Source: Garcia nutans (lineage: Eukaryota > Streptophyta > Magnoliopsida > Malpighiales > Euphorbiaceae). From it: a stretch of 64,000 bases of DNA. The stretch spans positions 7,378,001-7,442,000 of the forward strand of contig CANTUV010000015.1 of NCBI GenBank assembly GCA_947685225.1. Direction: 5' to 3'. Position numbers and translations under genes: made by a program. Position 1 is the first letter of the stretch. Every line of letters starts with the position of its first letter. The notes below the pieces were generated by a model. That model worked only from the letters and a program-made list of their open reading frames with translations. It was not told the origin of the DNA and made no database searches. This document shows, in pieces, positions 1-13,585 of this stretch.

Positions 1-1680
1 AAATATTCGAAAACAAGATACCCCATGTTGGTATTTTGTTAACCATATACCTAGGAAAAGAGACTAGCCATTTGTGTGTGGATGTTATAACGTTGGAAGG
101 AACGTCTTATTTGTCCTTGTTTGTTGATTTGTGCATACATGCATACATGCATACATTTACATCTCATATCATTAATCCTTTCAGGCTCACAGCCCTGAAT
201 TACAATAGTTCAAAACTTACGACAATCCGACCTACGCCAGAGACGAAGAATCTAGCAAAGACTCAATCTCTTTTTACCAAAAGCAATGGAGCCCGAACAA
301 ATTCAAAGAATGGTGGATGATGCCCTCAATGCCAAGATGGAAGAAATAAAAGAGGCCCTAGCTGAGACCATGAAGAACCAATTGACTGCAATTTAGAAAA
401 TCATGTCGAAGCATCTGCTAGCACTAAGAAGCCAAAGGACAAAGGGAAGACTAAAGTCGGTGAAGTGGTTTTTGATGCTGAAAAGGTGATCATTGATGAT
501 GATGATGATTGGGCTCAATACTACCAAGATCCTCAAGACAAGAAGAAAGAACCAAAGATTGTTGAAAGATCAGCTATGGAGAAAATCGAAGCTTCTGATG
601 TTGAAAAGATGATTGCTGATTTAGAAAAGAAAATTAAGAAGAAGCTGAAAACCAAGGAAATGTCCAAGATACAAACTATTTGAACAAGATGAGGAGGTCC
701 CTTATAAGTTCAAGATGCCATCCTTTGCAAAGTTCAATGGTACTGGAAAGCCCCATCTCCATGTGAAACAGTATATCACTGCTATGCAGTCTGCCCGAGC
801 TACTAAGACTTAAACTCTAAGGTACTTCATGCTCTCATTGGACCCTGTTGTCCAAAATTGGTTTAACACTTTAGAGGAAAGTATTCAAAAAGATTGGGAC
901 ATGTTATACAAGGCTTTCATTCAGCAATATGGGTATAATGTCGAGTTGGAAGTTACCTTAATGGAAGTTGAGTCTATTAGACAAAGGCCAAATGAGAATT
1001 TTATGGACTATGTGACAAGATGGAAAAATAAGACTGCTTTACTCAAGAAAAGGCCTGATGAATCTGATCAAATAAGGATGATCTTCAGAGGCGTCCTGCC
1101 CAACCTTCGTGAAAGGCTGTCTCACACCCTTATAAGGGATTTCAAAGATCTTCTCCAAGCTGGTCTACAAATTGAAGAGTAGGAAAGGGAGAAGAATCGC
1201 TTTTCAATAAAAAGGAATGAGAATGGGAACTACCAGTTGGGTAAACAAAGCACATAAAAAGAAGTTGATGTTAATGCCACTAGTCAAGGAGGAATGAGGT
1301 AGTTTTCAGAATTAGGGAAGCCACTGTCTTGGGTTCTCAATAAGCTACAAAAGAAGGGATTGTTACAACCCTTGACTCCTCGTCCTTTGCCTAATCCTCT
1401 TCCACCTAACTTTGATACTAATGCATTTTGCCAATTCCATCAAAGGCCTGGACACGAAACGGATAATTGTATGAAGTTGAGGCATGAGATCTAGAATTTA
1501 ATTGATAATGGCAAGTTGTCTGAGCCGGATAAGCCCAATACCAAAGGTAATCCATTTCCAAGGTTCAACAAGGTGCCACCACCAGCAACCTTCATGGTAG
1601 GAAAAGGATTAGAAGAAGATTTTGTTTTATCATCCTTTCAAGATGGAAATATTGAAGATGTGAAAGGAAAAAAAGCTTAA
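1..1680 (+). pseudogene. Degraded Ty3/gypsy gag, Tat/Ogre-like (left copy)
   Basis: This is the leader and gag region of an LTR retrotransposon, cut by the window edge. The gag start is an ATG at 288 (MEPEQIQRMV). It is broken by an in-frame TAG near 394, by frame changes, and by further stops near 1180, 1254 and 1300. The best-preserved block, 829-1182, is the retrotransposon gag domain (DPVVQNWFNTL, then ESIRQRPNENFMDYV and RGVLPNLRERLSHTLIRDF). At 1430-1500 a short motif with the pattern CQFH-x-R-PGHETDNC resembles the post-gag linker of plant gypsy elements. Everything to about 1430 is matched, in inverted orientation, by 22760-21333. The Tat/Ogre assignment is inferred from the tRNA-Arg-type primer site of that partner copy. 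No RT or integrase follows here. Confidence 0.8.
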
Positions 1681-4128
1681 ACTCAACAAACTTTCTTTAG
1701 CTTGAATGTTGCTTTTCAATTTTACTTTCTTTAATATTTAATTGGAACAATCTTGTTTTTCAAATTTAAATTTGTTTGAATAAATTACTTTCATCAAAAT
1801 TTTGTTGGTCATTGTTCATTTTGGTGCTCAACCGATGATGAATCTAGCTTGATGTTTATAAATTAATGTGTCTAGGCATCATGACTTGAATGACTTTACT
1901 AGATGAGGGAATTGCTCTATAACATTGAGTTGTGTATGCTTACTTAGAGAGGGCTCCTGCATAATTACCTTTGTCTAGGTTCTAGTCAGTCTTAGAACAT
2001 GCTTTGACAAACTTTCAAGGCGAAATTGAACTCTGCTTATTTAAGGGAGAAATGATCTAGGCATTGTTTGGTTAGCCAACAACTAGTATCCACCCAATTA
2101 AATATCAATCCCTAGTTGTCCCTTTGAGCCTTCATAAAATTTAGCTTTCTTTTCATTGACTTATAAGACCAACAACCTACCCTGAGTTGTTGTGATACTT
2201 TTGACAAGTCTTATGATCACTAAGATGAAGAGGCAAGAAGATCAAAGAAAGAAATGAATACTATGAAGATAGTTGAAGTTCTCAATACCATGAAGATAGT
2301 TAAAGTTCTCAAGACCATAAGAGCAGTTGAAATTTTCTTAATATTTCCAATATATCAAAACAACATCAGAATAATAAATGATTTATCCCTGTTAAAGAAG
2401 ATTTTTGTTACTCCACTCATCCATTATTGGAAGCCCAAGTTAGTGCAAACAAGACAACTCTTTTAGAGCTAGAACAAAACAAAAAAAACAAAAAAAAAGA
2501 GAAGAGAAAAAAGAAGAAAAAGAAAAGAAAAAAGGAAAAAAGAAAAGAAAAGAAAAGAAAAGAAAAAAAAAGAGAAAAGAAGAAAAAAAAAGAAGAAAGA
2601 TAAAGCCTAAAAAGGCGGTTCAAAAAGCCAACTGAGTTCTCTTTTACCTAAAGCAGCAAAAGGCTTCCATTTGGTTTATAAGGACGGTTTGACTTGAATT
2701 GGTCCAACCCAACCAAAGATTCGATCAAAATCAAAGAAAAAGGAAAAAGACCATCCAGTTCTTGAAAGTTCTGTATTTGACAGTCCTATAAGGAAGAAGG
2801 ACAAAATGATAAAATGCTCAAAGAAAGGGAAGAGTAAGAAAAATAAAAAGAAAGAAAAGGGAGAAGAAGAAAAGAAATGAATTTGGGTACCAAACTTTAT
2901 GCAAGGGCAAAGACTATTCCAATCGAGATTTAGATTAATGCCAAGAAGATAGAAGGAATTTGGAGTCTAGCAAGATTGCCTCTAAGCTACCTAAAGTTCA
3001 AGCAAGAAATTTGTTGTGTGAAGGTTTGTCCATTGTGTCACATCGGCTCCCACTTACAAATGGCCTTCATTTAACCCATGTCCCTTATAGACCCCATTTC
3101 AAGCCTATCAAAGACATGTTGATCTCTCTTGGTTGGTAGAGCCTATTAGTGGAGATCATTTGAATAAGCATGCATATGAGATAGACAATATTTAAACTTA
3201 ATGAGACCTTTGACCAAGTAATGTGTATGTGTCTATCTGAAGTGCAACAATTCTTGCTTAAATAGAAATGATTCCTGAGTTTAGTATGGTAACTAGGGTT
3301 GTCATGTTATAGATATGTTAATTTGGAAAATCAAGTCCTAAGGTGCATTGACATTAATTTGGCAAAGCCAACATTTGATTTCAAAATCAAAATTCAAAAT
3401 TGAAAGGAAAAAAAGAAAAAAAATTAGAAAAAAATTACAAAGCCTTCAAGTTAAGGGAAGTATGTCGAATCATTGAACCTCCAAAGGACACATTGGGCAA
3501 AGGAAATGATTATTGGCAAGGTCATGAAGGAGCTACCAACTGACATGCTGAAACATAGTTTGAAATGGATGCATTCCTGACTCTGCTGCTTGGGGTCTCC
3601 ACCACTCATATTTTCAATATCCCGAAGATAAAAGCCATAAATGTGAAGCATCCTGTCATTCTGAAGCAAGGACTGAACAAGTATCTAGAAGGAGTCAATG
3701 AGAACACTTCAGTTGATCACCTCGGTCTGTGAGTCGATGGAACCATTGTAAGTATTATTCATGCATATCATACATACATGAGCATATCACATCACACTTT
3801 ATTGTCTTGTATTGTCTATTCTTTGTCAAAGTGAACAAAAAAAGTAAAGAATCAAAAGAAGATATTGAATCAAGGGGGCATGGAAAGCCTATTGCTTGAG
3901 GAAGCTCCAGTCATTTTGCAAAAGAAGAAATACATGTTTGTGTGAAGAGCTAGACAAGACAAACATCAATTAGAGCCTGCATAGAAAAACCTTTGGGGCA
4001 GGAGAAGATATGAAGGCTAGCTAAAAAGGGCTAAATTTTTTTGCAAAAGTGCAAAGGTAGAACAAAAAAGAATGGAATAAAAAGAAAATTAGAATTCTCA
4101 AAAGAGTGAAGATGCAAAAGACAAAAGA
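1681..4128 (+). other. Non-coding remnant downstream of gag
   Basis: No convincing gene. The sequence is AT-rich with many stops in all frames and is probably the decayed 3' part of the element at the window start. A weakly open stretch around 3560-3720 (reading MDAFLTLLLGVSTTHIFN in one frame) has no recognised family. It contains the homopurine tract listed separately. No LTR end or primer site was recognised. Confidence 0.4.
2490..2600 (+). repeat. Homopurine (A/G-only) tract
   Basis: About 111 consecutive purines, built of AAAAG/AAGAA-type words, with no pyrimidine on this strand. The apparent minus-strand ORF here (poly-Phe/Ser) is a by-product of the low complexity. Such tracts can form triplex DNA, but no function is shown. 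Confidence 0.9.
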
Positions 4129-4129
4129 T

Positions 4130-4857
4130 CAGTTCAGGTAAAAGAGCTGAAGGCAGGGTGAAGACCCGAAGTCCAAAGGATGAAGATCCATTTTTAAGGG
4201 TAAAGACTCGATTTTCAAGGATGAGGATCCATTTTCAAAGGTGAAGACCTGATTCCAAGGATGAAGATCCAATTCAAAGGATAAAATCCATGTTTCAAGG
4301 GTAAGACCCAACCTCCAGTGGATAAAGATCTATATTTCAAGGGTAAAGACCTGATTTCCAATGGATAAAGATCCATGTTTCAAGGGTAAAGACCCGACCT
4401 CTAGTGGATAAAGATCCATGTTTCAAGGGTAAAGACCCGGCCTCCAATGGATAAAGATCCATGTTTTAAGAATAAAGACCTGATTTCCAATGGATAAAGA
4501 TCCATATTTCAAAGGGTGAAGACCCAAAGTCCAAAGGATGAAGATCCATTTTCAAGGGTGAAGACCCGATCTCCAAGGATGAAGATCCATTTTCAAAGGA
4601 TGAAGATCCATTTTCAAGGGTGAAGACCCGATTTCAAAGGATGAAGATCCATGTTTCAAGTGTAAAGACCCGATTTCCAAAGGATAAAGATCCATTTTCA
4701 AGGGTGAAGACCTGATCTCCAAGGATGAAGATCCATTTACAAGGGTGAAAACCCAATCTCCAAGGATGAAGATCCATTTACAAGGATGAAGACCCGATCT
4801 CCAAGGATGAAGATCCATTTTCAAAGGTGAAGATCCATTGTGAGGGTGAAGAACCAC
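4130..4857 (+). repeat. Minisatellite A, 41-43 bp units
   Basis: Tandem array of about 16-17 units. Each unit is itself a dimer of two ~21 bp halves, one reading GGATGAAGATCCATTTTCAAG and the other GGTGAAGACCCGATCTCCAA. Units differ by point changes and 1-2 bp indels, so the array is old or poorly homogenised. It sits between the gag remnant and minisatellite B. Minus-strand open frames here are repeat artefacts. Confidence 0.9.
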
Positions 4858-4904
4858 AATACGTTAAAGAATAGAACAACCGGAGCAGTCAGACTTCTCA
4901 ATTG

Positions 4905-5468
4905 ATAAAAGGTCAGTCAAACTCAATCTCGGGTCCAAGTACCCAAATCAAGTTCAATCTCGGGTCCAAGTACCTAAATCAAATTCAATCTCAGAGCCAA
5001 GTACCCAATCTCGGGTTCAAGTACCCAAATCAAATTCAGTCTCGGGTCCAAGTACCCAATCTCGGGTCCAAGTACCCAATCTCGGGTCCAAGTACCCAAA
5101 TCAAGTTTAATCTCGGGTCTAAGTACCCAAATCAAATTCAATCTCGGGGCCAAGTACCCAATCATGAGTCCAAGTACCCAAATCAAATTCAGTCTTGGGT
5201 CCAAGTACCCAATCTCGGGTCCAAGTGCCCAAATCAAGTTCAATCTCGGGTCTAAGTACCCAAATCAAATTCAATCTCGGGTCTAAGTAGACAATCTCGG
5301 GTCCAAGTACCCAAATCAAATTTAGTCTCGGGTCCAAGTAACCAAATCAAGTTCAATCTTAAGTCCAAGTACCCAAATCCAATTCAATCTCTGGTCCAAG
5401 TACCCAAATTAAATTTAGTCTCGGGTCCAAGTACCCAATCTCGGGTTTAAATACCCAAATCAAATTCA
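4905..5468 (+). repeat. Minisatellite B, ~20/31 bp units
   Basis: Tandem array with core AATCTCGGGTCCAAGTACCC, often extended by AAATCAAATTC to about 31 bp. The long and short units are interspersed. The array runs directly into the truncated chromovirus protease sequence at 5469, so an apparent minus-strand ORF fuses repeat peptide to protease. That fusion is a junction artefact, not a gene. Confidence 0.9.
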
Positions 5469-7171
5469 ATATCAGATCATATTCCCTGAAAGGCATCTCA
5501 ATCAGGTCACCGAGAAACTCCTCATCCTGAACAACAACAGTACTATCTCGGTGCACCCTGCTCACCATAACACTATGCCCTAAAGAATTTATCACCAAGA
5601 TATCAAATCCTAGGGACGCAGAATGCAATTTAGTCACAGGCAAGATAGATACACTTATGTATGAATGCATAGATCCAGGATCTAATAGAGCAAGGACTGA
5701 AATACCAAATACAGAAAATATACCCACAATGACGGTTGAAGCATCCTGCTACCTCTGCATCACATAAACCCATTGAGATGGCCCAGCCTCATCTGGCCTA
5801 CTGCCTCTGGATGTAGAGCCTCCTCTCTGACTAAACCCAGGTCGACCACCTCTACTAAAACCTCTGCCACCATGACCCCCTCTGACACTGGGTCGAGAAG
5901 ATGCAGTATCTGCTAGCCTAACCTCTGGTGGCTCGGGACAATCTCTGATAAAATGGTCTGACGACCCACATCTAAAACACACTCTCGAAGCACCTCTCCA
6001 CCAGCAGACACCTCCGTTGACTCTACCACAATGAACACAAGTAGGTGGAGTAGGTCTCTGAGCCACTGGAGTCGGAGCACTAGCCACTGAAACTACAGGT
6101 CTCTGTCTCTGACTTTGCTGCAGTACTGAACTGCCAAACTGCCCTTGACTCCTACTAAACCTCTGAAAATGTCCCCCTCGGCCTCTCTTCACTGATGAAA
6201 ACCCTTCCTCACTCTGGGGTCTCCTAACTCTGGGTATCCTCAACTCTGGCAGCTGCTGCAAGACTCTGTGCCCTCTTAACACTCCTAGCAGCTGTAACGA
6301 ACTGGGAAAAATCCTGATACCGAGAGCCTGTGATGATGCACATGATAGAGGGTCTCAGTCCCTCCTCAAACCTCCTACACCTGTCAAACTCGTCAGAAAT
6401 GATCCCGCCAGCATAGTGACTCAACCGGATAAACTTGATCTCATACTCGGTCACTGTCCTGGTATCCTGTCTCAGACTCAAGAACTTCATCTTCTTTGCA
6501 TCTTTATACTCTCTCGAAGTATACTTCTGCTCAAATTCTCGCAGAAAATCATCATAGGTCAGGACTGGTGGATCATCCAGAGCATGTGGAACCGTCTTCC
6601 ACCAATTATATGCATATCTCTGCAGAAGAGATCTGGCATAATCAAACTTCTCTTCTGGACTAGCCTGTAACTGAATGAATATCCTCTGAACTCGATCTAG
6701 CCACTACTCTGCTACAGTAGGATTTGTAGTACCAACAAAGTCCTCAGCCCCATACTTTCTCAGTTTATCATACTGTCTCACCGGCAACTGCGGCTGCGGC
6801 TGTGGCGATTGCAAAACTGGAGCCACCTCAACAACTCTACCATATGCCATACCCAGCCAGGCTGAATCTCATCAGCTGCTGGTCTCACAGGCATAGAAAC
6901 AGACGCCTCACCAGCATATACAACTCTAACTCCATCTCTACCCTCATCTGGAGCCACACTCTCTGCACTACCCTCAGTAGCCTGATGTGGCCGAGACGCC
7001 ATAACTACCTATATCTGCAAACAAAGCAGAAAATACTATATAAGAGATCAGAAACTGCCAGTGTCAATGCATGTATTATAATTAAAAACGATTTTCAAAT
7101 CCCCCATTTTCTCTCTCTATCATCCCACCTAGGTTGAGAACCTCAAACCTAGGCTCTGATACCAAAATAAA
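5469..7171 (-). pseudogene. Partial second chromovirus internal region: leader, gag, start of protease
   Basis: Minus-strand copy of the first ~1.7 kb of the chromovirus internal region. It follows directly on the LTR at 7172-10131. The order is primer site (7152-7164), MASRPHQATEG start near 7002, gag core, a basic RG-rich stretch, and a zinc knuckle that keeps all four ligands (CFRCGSSDHFIRDC, about 5935-5975). The retropepsin LLDPGSMHSYIS follows (about 5660-5695). It breaks off at 5469 inside the protease, where minisatellite B begins. It is frameshifted several times (around 6240 and 6860). Compared with the full copy at 10132-14997 it lacks RT, RNase H, integrase and chromodomain. Its zinc knuckle is intact whereas the full copy's is mutated. 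Confidence 0.88.
7152..7164 (-). other. Primer-binding site, initiator tRNA-Met type (partial copy)
   Basis: On the minus strand this reads TGGTATCAGAGCC, the standard initiator tRNA-Met primer site of many plant LTR elements. It lies 7 bp from the LTR end at 7172. The same site, at the same spacing, is at 14978-14990. Confidence 0.9.
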
Positions 7172-10131
7172 TGTAACACTCTTATACCCTATATACGTAC
7201 AATACATATTTTCAGCATTTATAAAATATGCATATACGGTACAAAAGTCACAGACCATTTTACTAAAATTTTTTTTATTTTTTTTTCACATTCCAATTTA
7301 AAATTTCAAATTCTAAATATATAAAAATTAAATAGAATATAAATATTTTTTTACTTGTTATAAGAACCCAAAATAAATAATATATATAAAAATCTCTGGA
7401 AAAAATTTGCCAAAGTTTTGTCTGTATTTTGAACATCCCAAAATTTAGGAATTACTCAACCTGCAAAAAGAAAACACTCCCAAATAATTTTCAATTTTCC
7501 ATCTCAACAATACTTCTCAATTTCACCAAGTTTCTCAAACATTTATATATATATATATATAATTTAAAACACACTTACTCTCCCATTTAAAATACATTGA
7601 CTCAAACATTCTTTATAATATACAATATGTAAAATCCAAAACATAATATATTATGCATAAATCTCAAAATGTACAATAACATAAAAATATATACATGCTG
7701 CTGGTAGTGTTTCTAATCTCGATAACAACTCAACAAGTTCAACTACAAGTGTAGACTCGACCTGGTCTAGAAGAACTCTCTGGCTCAGCTGGGTCTACCC
7801 TGTCACTTGCGCGACGGAAATAATCGCGCTAAGCTGAAGCCTAGTGGTACAAACTTTGATAATAACAACATAATTCAATGCAATCCCAATGCATAATGCA
7901 TATAGATGTCACATCATTCCACTTTCTTATATTTTTCTAATATTTTATAATTCACATTAAAACAAAGACAAGCATGGGTCCAAAAAGGATCTAATATGCT
8001 ATTCAAATTTCAGAGTTACTGCTTTGGTCCATAATGACACCATGTGTCTAGCCCCATAGGCAATATATCCATGGATAATGTAACAGCCCCAGTCTCTTGG
8101 ACCTCAACCCGGCTAGACCCTTTGGCCCTAGTATCTTGGTCCTCATCCCGGCTAGACTGCTACAGTTTTTTAGGCTTACGACCCAGTCTTTTCACCCCAA
8201 AAACATCATATTTATCAGTTGGCCTGGCTTACGATCCAGTCTTTTCACCATTCCAGCGTGTAGCCCATAGGCAATCATAGGCATGCCGCCAAACCCAGAA
8301 CTCTAAAAAATGAATAACATACTAGGCACACAATTTATTCATATTTCTCATTATTAATCTCTTTCTCATTTTTTCATATTCAATCTAGGCACATTGCCTT
8401 ATTTTCAGATTTTTTTCTCACTTTTCTCATTTTTCACATCTTTCTCATTTTTCTCACTTTTCTCACTTTTCTTATTTTTATCAATATCAATTCATTTCAT
8501 TATTACACATATCTCATTTTTGCATTCACAACACATTACCCAATTACTCTGGGTATTTTCACATAATATGCCTATTTCACATGTTACACAAATTAGCCAT
8601 TATCAATGGCTTTTCACAATGCATTTAACACATATATGACATTACAAATGTCATATCATATTATTCATACACAATCAATGAACCAAGTAGCTTAACACAT
8701 TTTTCAACCAAAATGTGTTAAGTCCAAATGTTATGCAAATATAGACATTATATTCAAAGTTTGTACATACCTCCATTAGCAACCCAAAGCAAGCTAAAAA
8801 CAACCTTCAATCCAATCTTTCTAACTTGCCCTTCACCACTTGGATGAAGCAAATCAACCTCCCTCAATGCCTAAACCAAATGTTATAGCAAATAATCATT
8901 TAGTATCACATTTAATGGCATTTCCAACATTAAACCATAATTACACATCACTCACAAATTTCCAAAAATTTAGCCTTTCCTTACTTCAACATTAGAATTC
9001 CATTCTACTACAATTAAATTAGTATTTTAAGTTTATTTATATTATTAAAAACATATTTTAATACATTTAAATCATTTACATTATAAAAATACACTCTTAT
9101 ATATAAAATCTCAAAAATGGCATAACCTTCCCCCATTGAAGGTTTTCCATTCCAACACAATCCATTACTCATTCCAAGCTTATATTCATCACTTTTAACA
9201 CTAAACAACATGCTTAAACAAATAAAATTACACAATTCAACCACTTTGGAAAATCACTTTTCCACCTTAAATCTCCACTTCCATTCTCAAACTCCAACCC
9301 AACACCACAAAATCCAATATTTGACATTAAAATACTTGTTTATGAATCAAAACAACTCATTTGGAATCAATTTGCACAATTAAAGTTCATGTTTTCAAAA
9401 TTCCAAAAATCCATAACCCTAAATTCTCTCTCTTCACCATTCTTTAACCAAACCCCATCATCTCTTCAATCTAACCTTAGAATCATTGTTAACTACCCAA
9501 AATAACATCATACACACCAATTCCAACAATTATAACATACTACGTTCAGAATCTCAAAAATCACATAATCCAAATTTCCAAGGAATTCAAAGAAAAGAGA
9601 TGAAAACTTACTAATTTTGGTGGAAATCACCAAAAATCCACTTGAAACTTGTTAATTCTTTCAATTTTTGGAGTATGGAAGAAGCAAAATCCTTGGTCTT
9701 CAAGCTCCCATGGAAGCCACATCCTTGAAGAAGAAGAAGAAGAAGACTTTTAATATTCTTTTCCTTTCATCTTTTTTTTAACCACATATATATATTAAAA
9801 TAATTTAATATTTAATTATTTTTTTAATAAATTAAAAGTCATAATTTCCCTCTTCCATTCAAAAATAATTTATTTTTGAATTGTTTTATTAATTTTGAAT
9901 TTATAAAATTTAATTACCAAAATACCCTTTTCTTTTAAAAAGTGTTGACTTTTATATGTTATGTATATTTTGCATATATATCATATATATATATATATAT
10001 ATTCGACTTTTCATTTAAAATCCCTTCATTTTTCATTTAAAACCATTAATTTAATTTATCCTTTTAAATTATAATTTATTTTATCAAATTTTCCAAAAAT
10101 TAGAAATTTTTAAAAACTTTTGGATGTTACA
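7172..10131 (-). repeat. Chromovirus LTR (3' LTR of the full element)
   Basis: Length 2960 bp. On the minus strand it starts TGTAACATCC and ends with the sequence complementary to TGTAACACTC, so the short terminal inverted repeat of the family is present with a few changes. It contains (TA)n runs near 7543 and 9983 and a GAA run near 9728. The partner LTR at 14998-18056 aligns along its whole length. Small open frames inside are not supported as genes. Confidence 0.93.
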
Positions 10132-10147
10132 ATTCTCTCCCCCTAAA
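10132..10147 (-). other. Polypurine tract next to the 3' LTR
   Basis: Minus strand reads AGGGGGAGAGAAT immediately before the TGTAACATCC of the LTR. A purine run abutting the 3' LTR is the expected plus-strand priming site for reverse transcription. Confidence 0.85.
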
Positions 10148-10176
10148 ACAAATTTCGTCCTCAAAATTACCTGTCC

Positions 10177-13100
10177 TCAAGTCTGGAACAAATGGGAAAA
10201 CTGACTCTGCATCGCCTGCTCACTTTTCCATGTCGCCTTCTCAGTGGCATGATTCCTCCAAAGGACTTTCACAAGTGGCACCCTCTTATTCCTCAATTCT
10301 TTAACCTCTCATGCCAAAATCGCCATTGGTTTTTTCTCGTAAGTTAGATCTGGACTCACCTCAATGGACTCCACTGACAAGATATGAGATGGGTTAGACT
10401 TATATCTCTGAAGCATCAAGACATGGAAACATTATGTATTCGATCCAATTCAGGTGGCAAAGCTAGTCTATAAGCTACTGGACCAACTCTCTCCAACACC
10501 TCATATGGTCCTATGAAACGAGGACTCAACTTCCCTTTGCGGCCAAATCTCAACATTTTCTTCCATGGAGACACCTTCAGAAACACTTTATCTCCCACAC
10601 TAAACTCTATGTCTCTTCCCTTTAAATCTGAATAGGATTTCTGTCGGTCTGAAGCTGCTTTCAAAGGACCCCGAATCACCTTCACTTTCTCCTCTGTTTC
10701 CTTAATCAAATAGGGACCAACCAGTTTACCTTCTCCAACTTCATCCCAACACAAAGGTGTCCTGCATCTCCTGCCATATAAAGCCTCATAAGGAGTCATC
10801 CCAATACTCGATTGATGACTGTTGTTATAAGAAAACTAAATTAATGGAAAAATCTGTCCCAATTCCCGGTAAAATTAATGATACAACTCCTCAACATATC
10901 CTCCAGAATCTGTATCACTCTCTCTGACTGTCCATTTGTCTGAGGATGGAAAGCAGTACTAAAATGCAGTCGAAAACCCAAAGCATCATGCAAACTCTTC
11001 CAAAACCTTGAAGCAAACCGGGGATCTTGATCCGACACCAAAGAAACTGGGACTCAATGCAACCTGACTATCTCATTGATATACAGCTCAGCCAACCTCT
11101 CAAGAGAATAATCCATCCAAACTGGAAGAAAATGAGCTGTCTTTGTCATCCGATCAACTATCACCCAGATTGCATCATGCTTATTCTGGGTCAAAGGTAG
11201 TCCATTCACAAAATCCATTGTCACTCGCTCCCATTTCCACTCTGGCACTAATAAAGGTTGGAGCAATCCTAAAGGAACTTGGTGATCAACCTTCACTTTC
11301 TGGCAAGTGAGACATCTGGATACAAACTCTGCTATGTCCCTCTTCATTCCTGACTACCAATAATGTCACTTCAAGTCCTGATACATCTTGGTACTCCCAG
11401 GATGCATAGCAAAAAGTGACTGATGTGCTTCCACTAATATCATTCTTGTCAATTTTGCATCATCAGGAATATACAATCTATCTCTGTACCATAAACTACC
11501 ATCATCCCTCACATAAAAGTCTCGACTCTTCCCCTTCTGACAAACCAACACAATTTTCTGAATTCTCTCATCTGCCAACTGAGCCTCCCTAATATGATCC
11601 AACAATACTGGCCTTAACTGCAACTGAGCCATCAAAGCACCATTATTAGAAGATTCAAATCTAGCATGCAACGCTCTCAACTCAACAAGCAATGAGAGCG
11701 AGTAAGCAGTCAAACCTGCCAAAGATTTTCGACTCAAGACATCAGCAACAACATTTACCTTACCAGGATGATAATCAATCAAACAGTTATAGTCTTTAAT
11801 CAACTCTAACCACCGTCTCTGCCGAAGATTCAGCTCTCTCTGAACACCTAGGTATTTCAAACTCTTGTGATCCGTATAAATAAAACACTTTTCCCCATAC
11901 AAATAATGCTGCCAAATCTTTAAGGAAAAAACTATTACTGCTAATTCCAAATCATGCGTCGGATAATTTAGCTCATGTGGTTTCAACTGTCGAGAGGAAT
12001 AAGCAATGACTCTACTCTCATGCATCAAAACACAACCTAAACCATTGTGTGAAGCATCACTATATATCACATATGGTTTACCTTCCACAGGCAGGGTAAG
12101 GACAGGAGCTTGAGTCAACATCTCCCTCAGCTGCTCAAAACTCACCTGACACCGATCTGTCCACACAAATTTAACTCCTTTCCGAAGTAATATGGTGAGT
12201 GTAGCTATTATAGAAAAACCTTTCACAAATCAACGATAATAGCCTGCCAATCCCAGAAAACTTCTAACCTCTATCATTGTCTTCGGTGGACTCCAATTCA
12301 AGATAGCCTCAATTTTACTCAGATTAGCTCTAATACCCTCTGCTGAAACCACATGACCAAGAAGAGCTACCTGATCGAGCCAGAACTCACACTTAGACAG
12401 CTTGGCATACAACTGCTTCTCTCTCAGAGTCTGCAATACAATTCACAAATGCCTATCATGATCCTCCTCATTACATGAATACACCAAGATGTCATCAATG
12501 AAGACTACCACAAACTAATCCAAAAATGGTCTGAATACCATGTTCATCAAATCCATAAAAGTTGCTAGTGCATTCGTCAATCCAAAGGGCATCACCAGAA
12601 ACTCATAATGCCCATACCTCGTACGAAAAGCTGTCTTGGGTACATCCACATTTCTGACTCTCAACTGATGGTACCCTAATCTCAGATCAATCTTAGAGAA
12701 TACTGCTGCTCCCTTCAACCGATTAAAGAGATCATCTATCCGAGGCAAAGGATACTTGTTCTTGATGGTCACCATAATCAACTGCCTATAATCAATACAC
12801 AATCTCATGGTGCCATCCTTCTTCTTCACAAACAATACAGGCACTCCCCACGGGGACACACTAGGGCGGATAAACCCTTTATCCAATAACTCCTGCAACT
12901 GCACCTTCAACTCTCTCAACTCGGCAGGTGCCATCCGATAAGGGATAATAGAGATAGGAGTGGTACCAGGCAACAAATTGATACCAAACTCCACTTCTCT
13001 CTCAGGAGGTACCCCTAGCAACTCATCAGGGAAAACATCTGAAAACTCGGCAACTGTGGGTATACTTTCAAGCAGGGATCCCACAACTCTAGTATCTACA

Positions 13101-13585
13101 AGATGAGCAAGATAAGCCTCACATCCCTTATGAATCATCCTCCCAGCTGAAACAGCTAAAACAAACATAGATGAAAGATACCTTTGCTCACCAGATACCA
13201 TCACATCCCTACCATCACGTGTTCTCAAAGTAACACATTTCTTCTGACAGTCTACCTCAGCCCCATGCTTGGATAACCAATCCATGCCCAAAATCAGATC
13301 ATACTCCCTGAAAGGCATCTCAATCAGGTCATCGAGAAACTCCTTATCCTGAACAACAACAGGACTATCTCGGTGCACCCTGCTCACCACAACACTATGC
13401 CCTAAAGAATTTATCACCAAGACATCAAATCCTAGGGACTTAGAATGCAATTTAGTCACAGGCAAGATAGATGCACTTATGTATGAATGCATAGATCCAG
13501 GATCTAATAGAGCAAGGACTGAAATACCAAATAAAGAAAATATACCCGCAATGACGGTTGAAGCATCTTGCTGCCTCTGCATCAC
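10177..13585 (-). pseudogene. Chromovirus pol: protease, RT, RNase H, integrase, chromodomain (broken)
   Basis: Minus-strand pol. The protease carries LLDPGSMHSYIS (DPG in place of the usual DSG). RT has MPFGLTNA and the active-site FIDDILVYS near 12490. RNase H has YSDASHNGLG, an E in ELAV, and YTDHKSLKYL (about 12060-11850). The integrase HHCC finger (H-x3-H-x-C-x2-C, ending CLTC) is near 11440-11290, and a DDE core follows with TMDF, SDQDPRF and GQSERV. The last part, 10415-10177, encodes a chromodomain-like tail (VKVLWRNHATEKATWKSE) in another frame. In-frame stops sit near 12513, 12440, 12228, 11360, 11050 and 10835, plus a frame change near 10420. Catalytic residues are kept, but the protein cannot be made. 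Confidence 0.93.

Noticed and set aside
4552..4857. Possible CRISPR-like array at the minisatellites
   Set aside because: The units are contiguous tandem repeats without unique spacers, and the DNA is plant nuclear.
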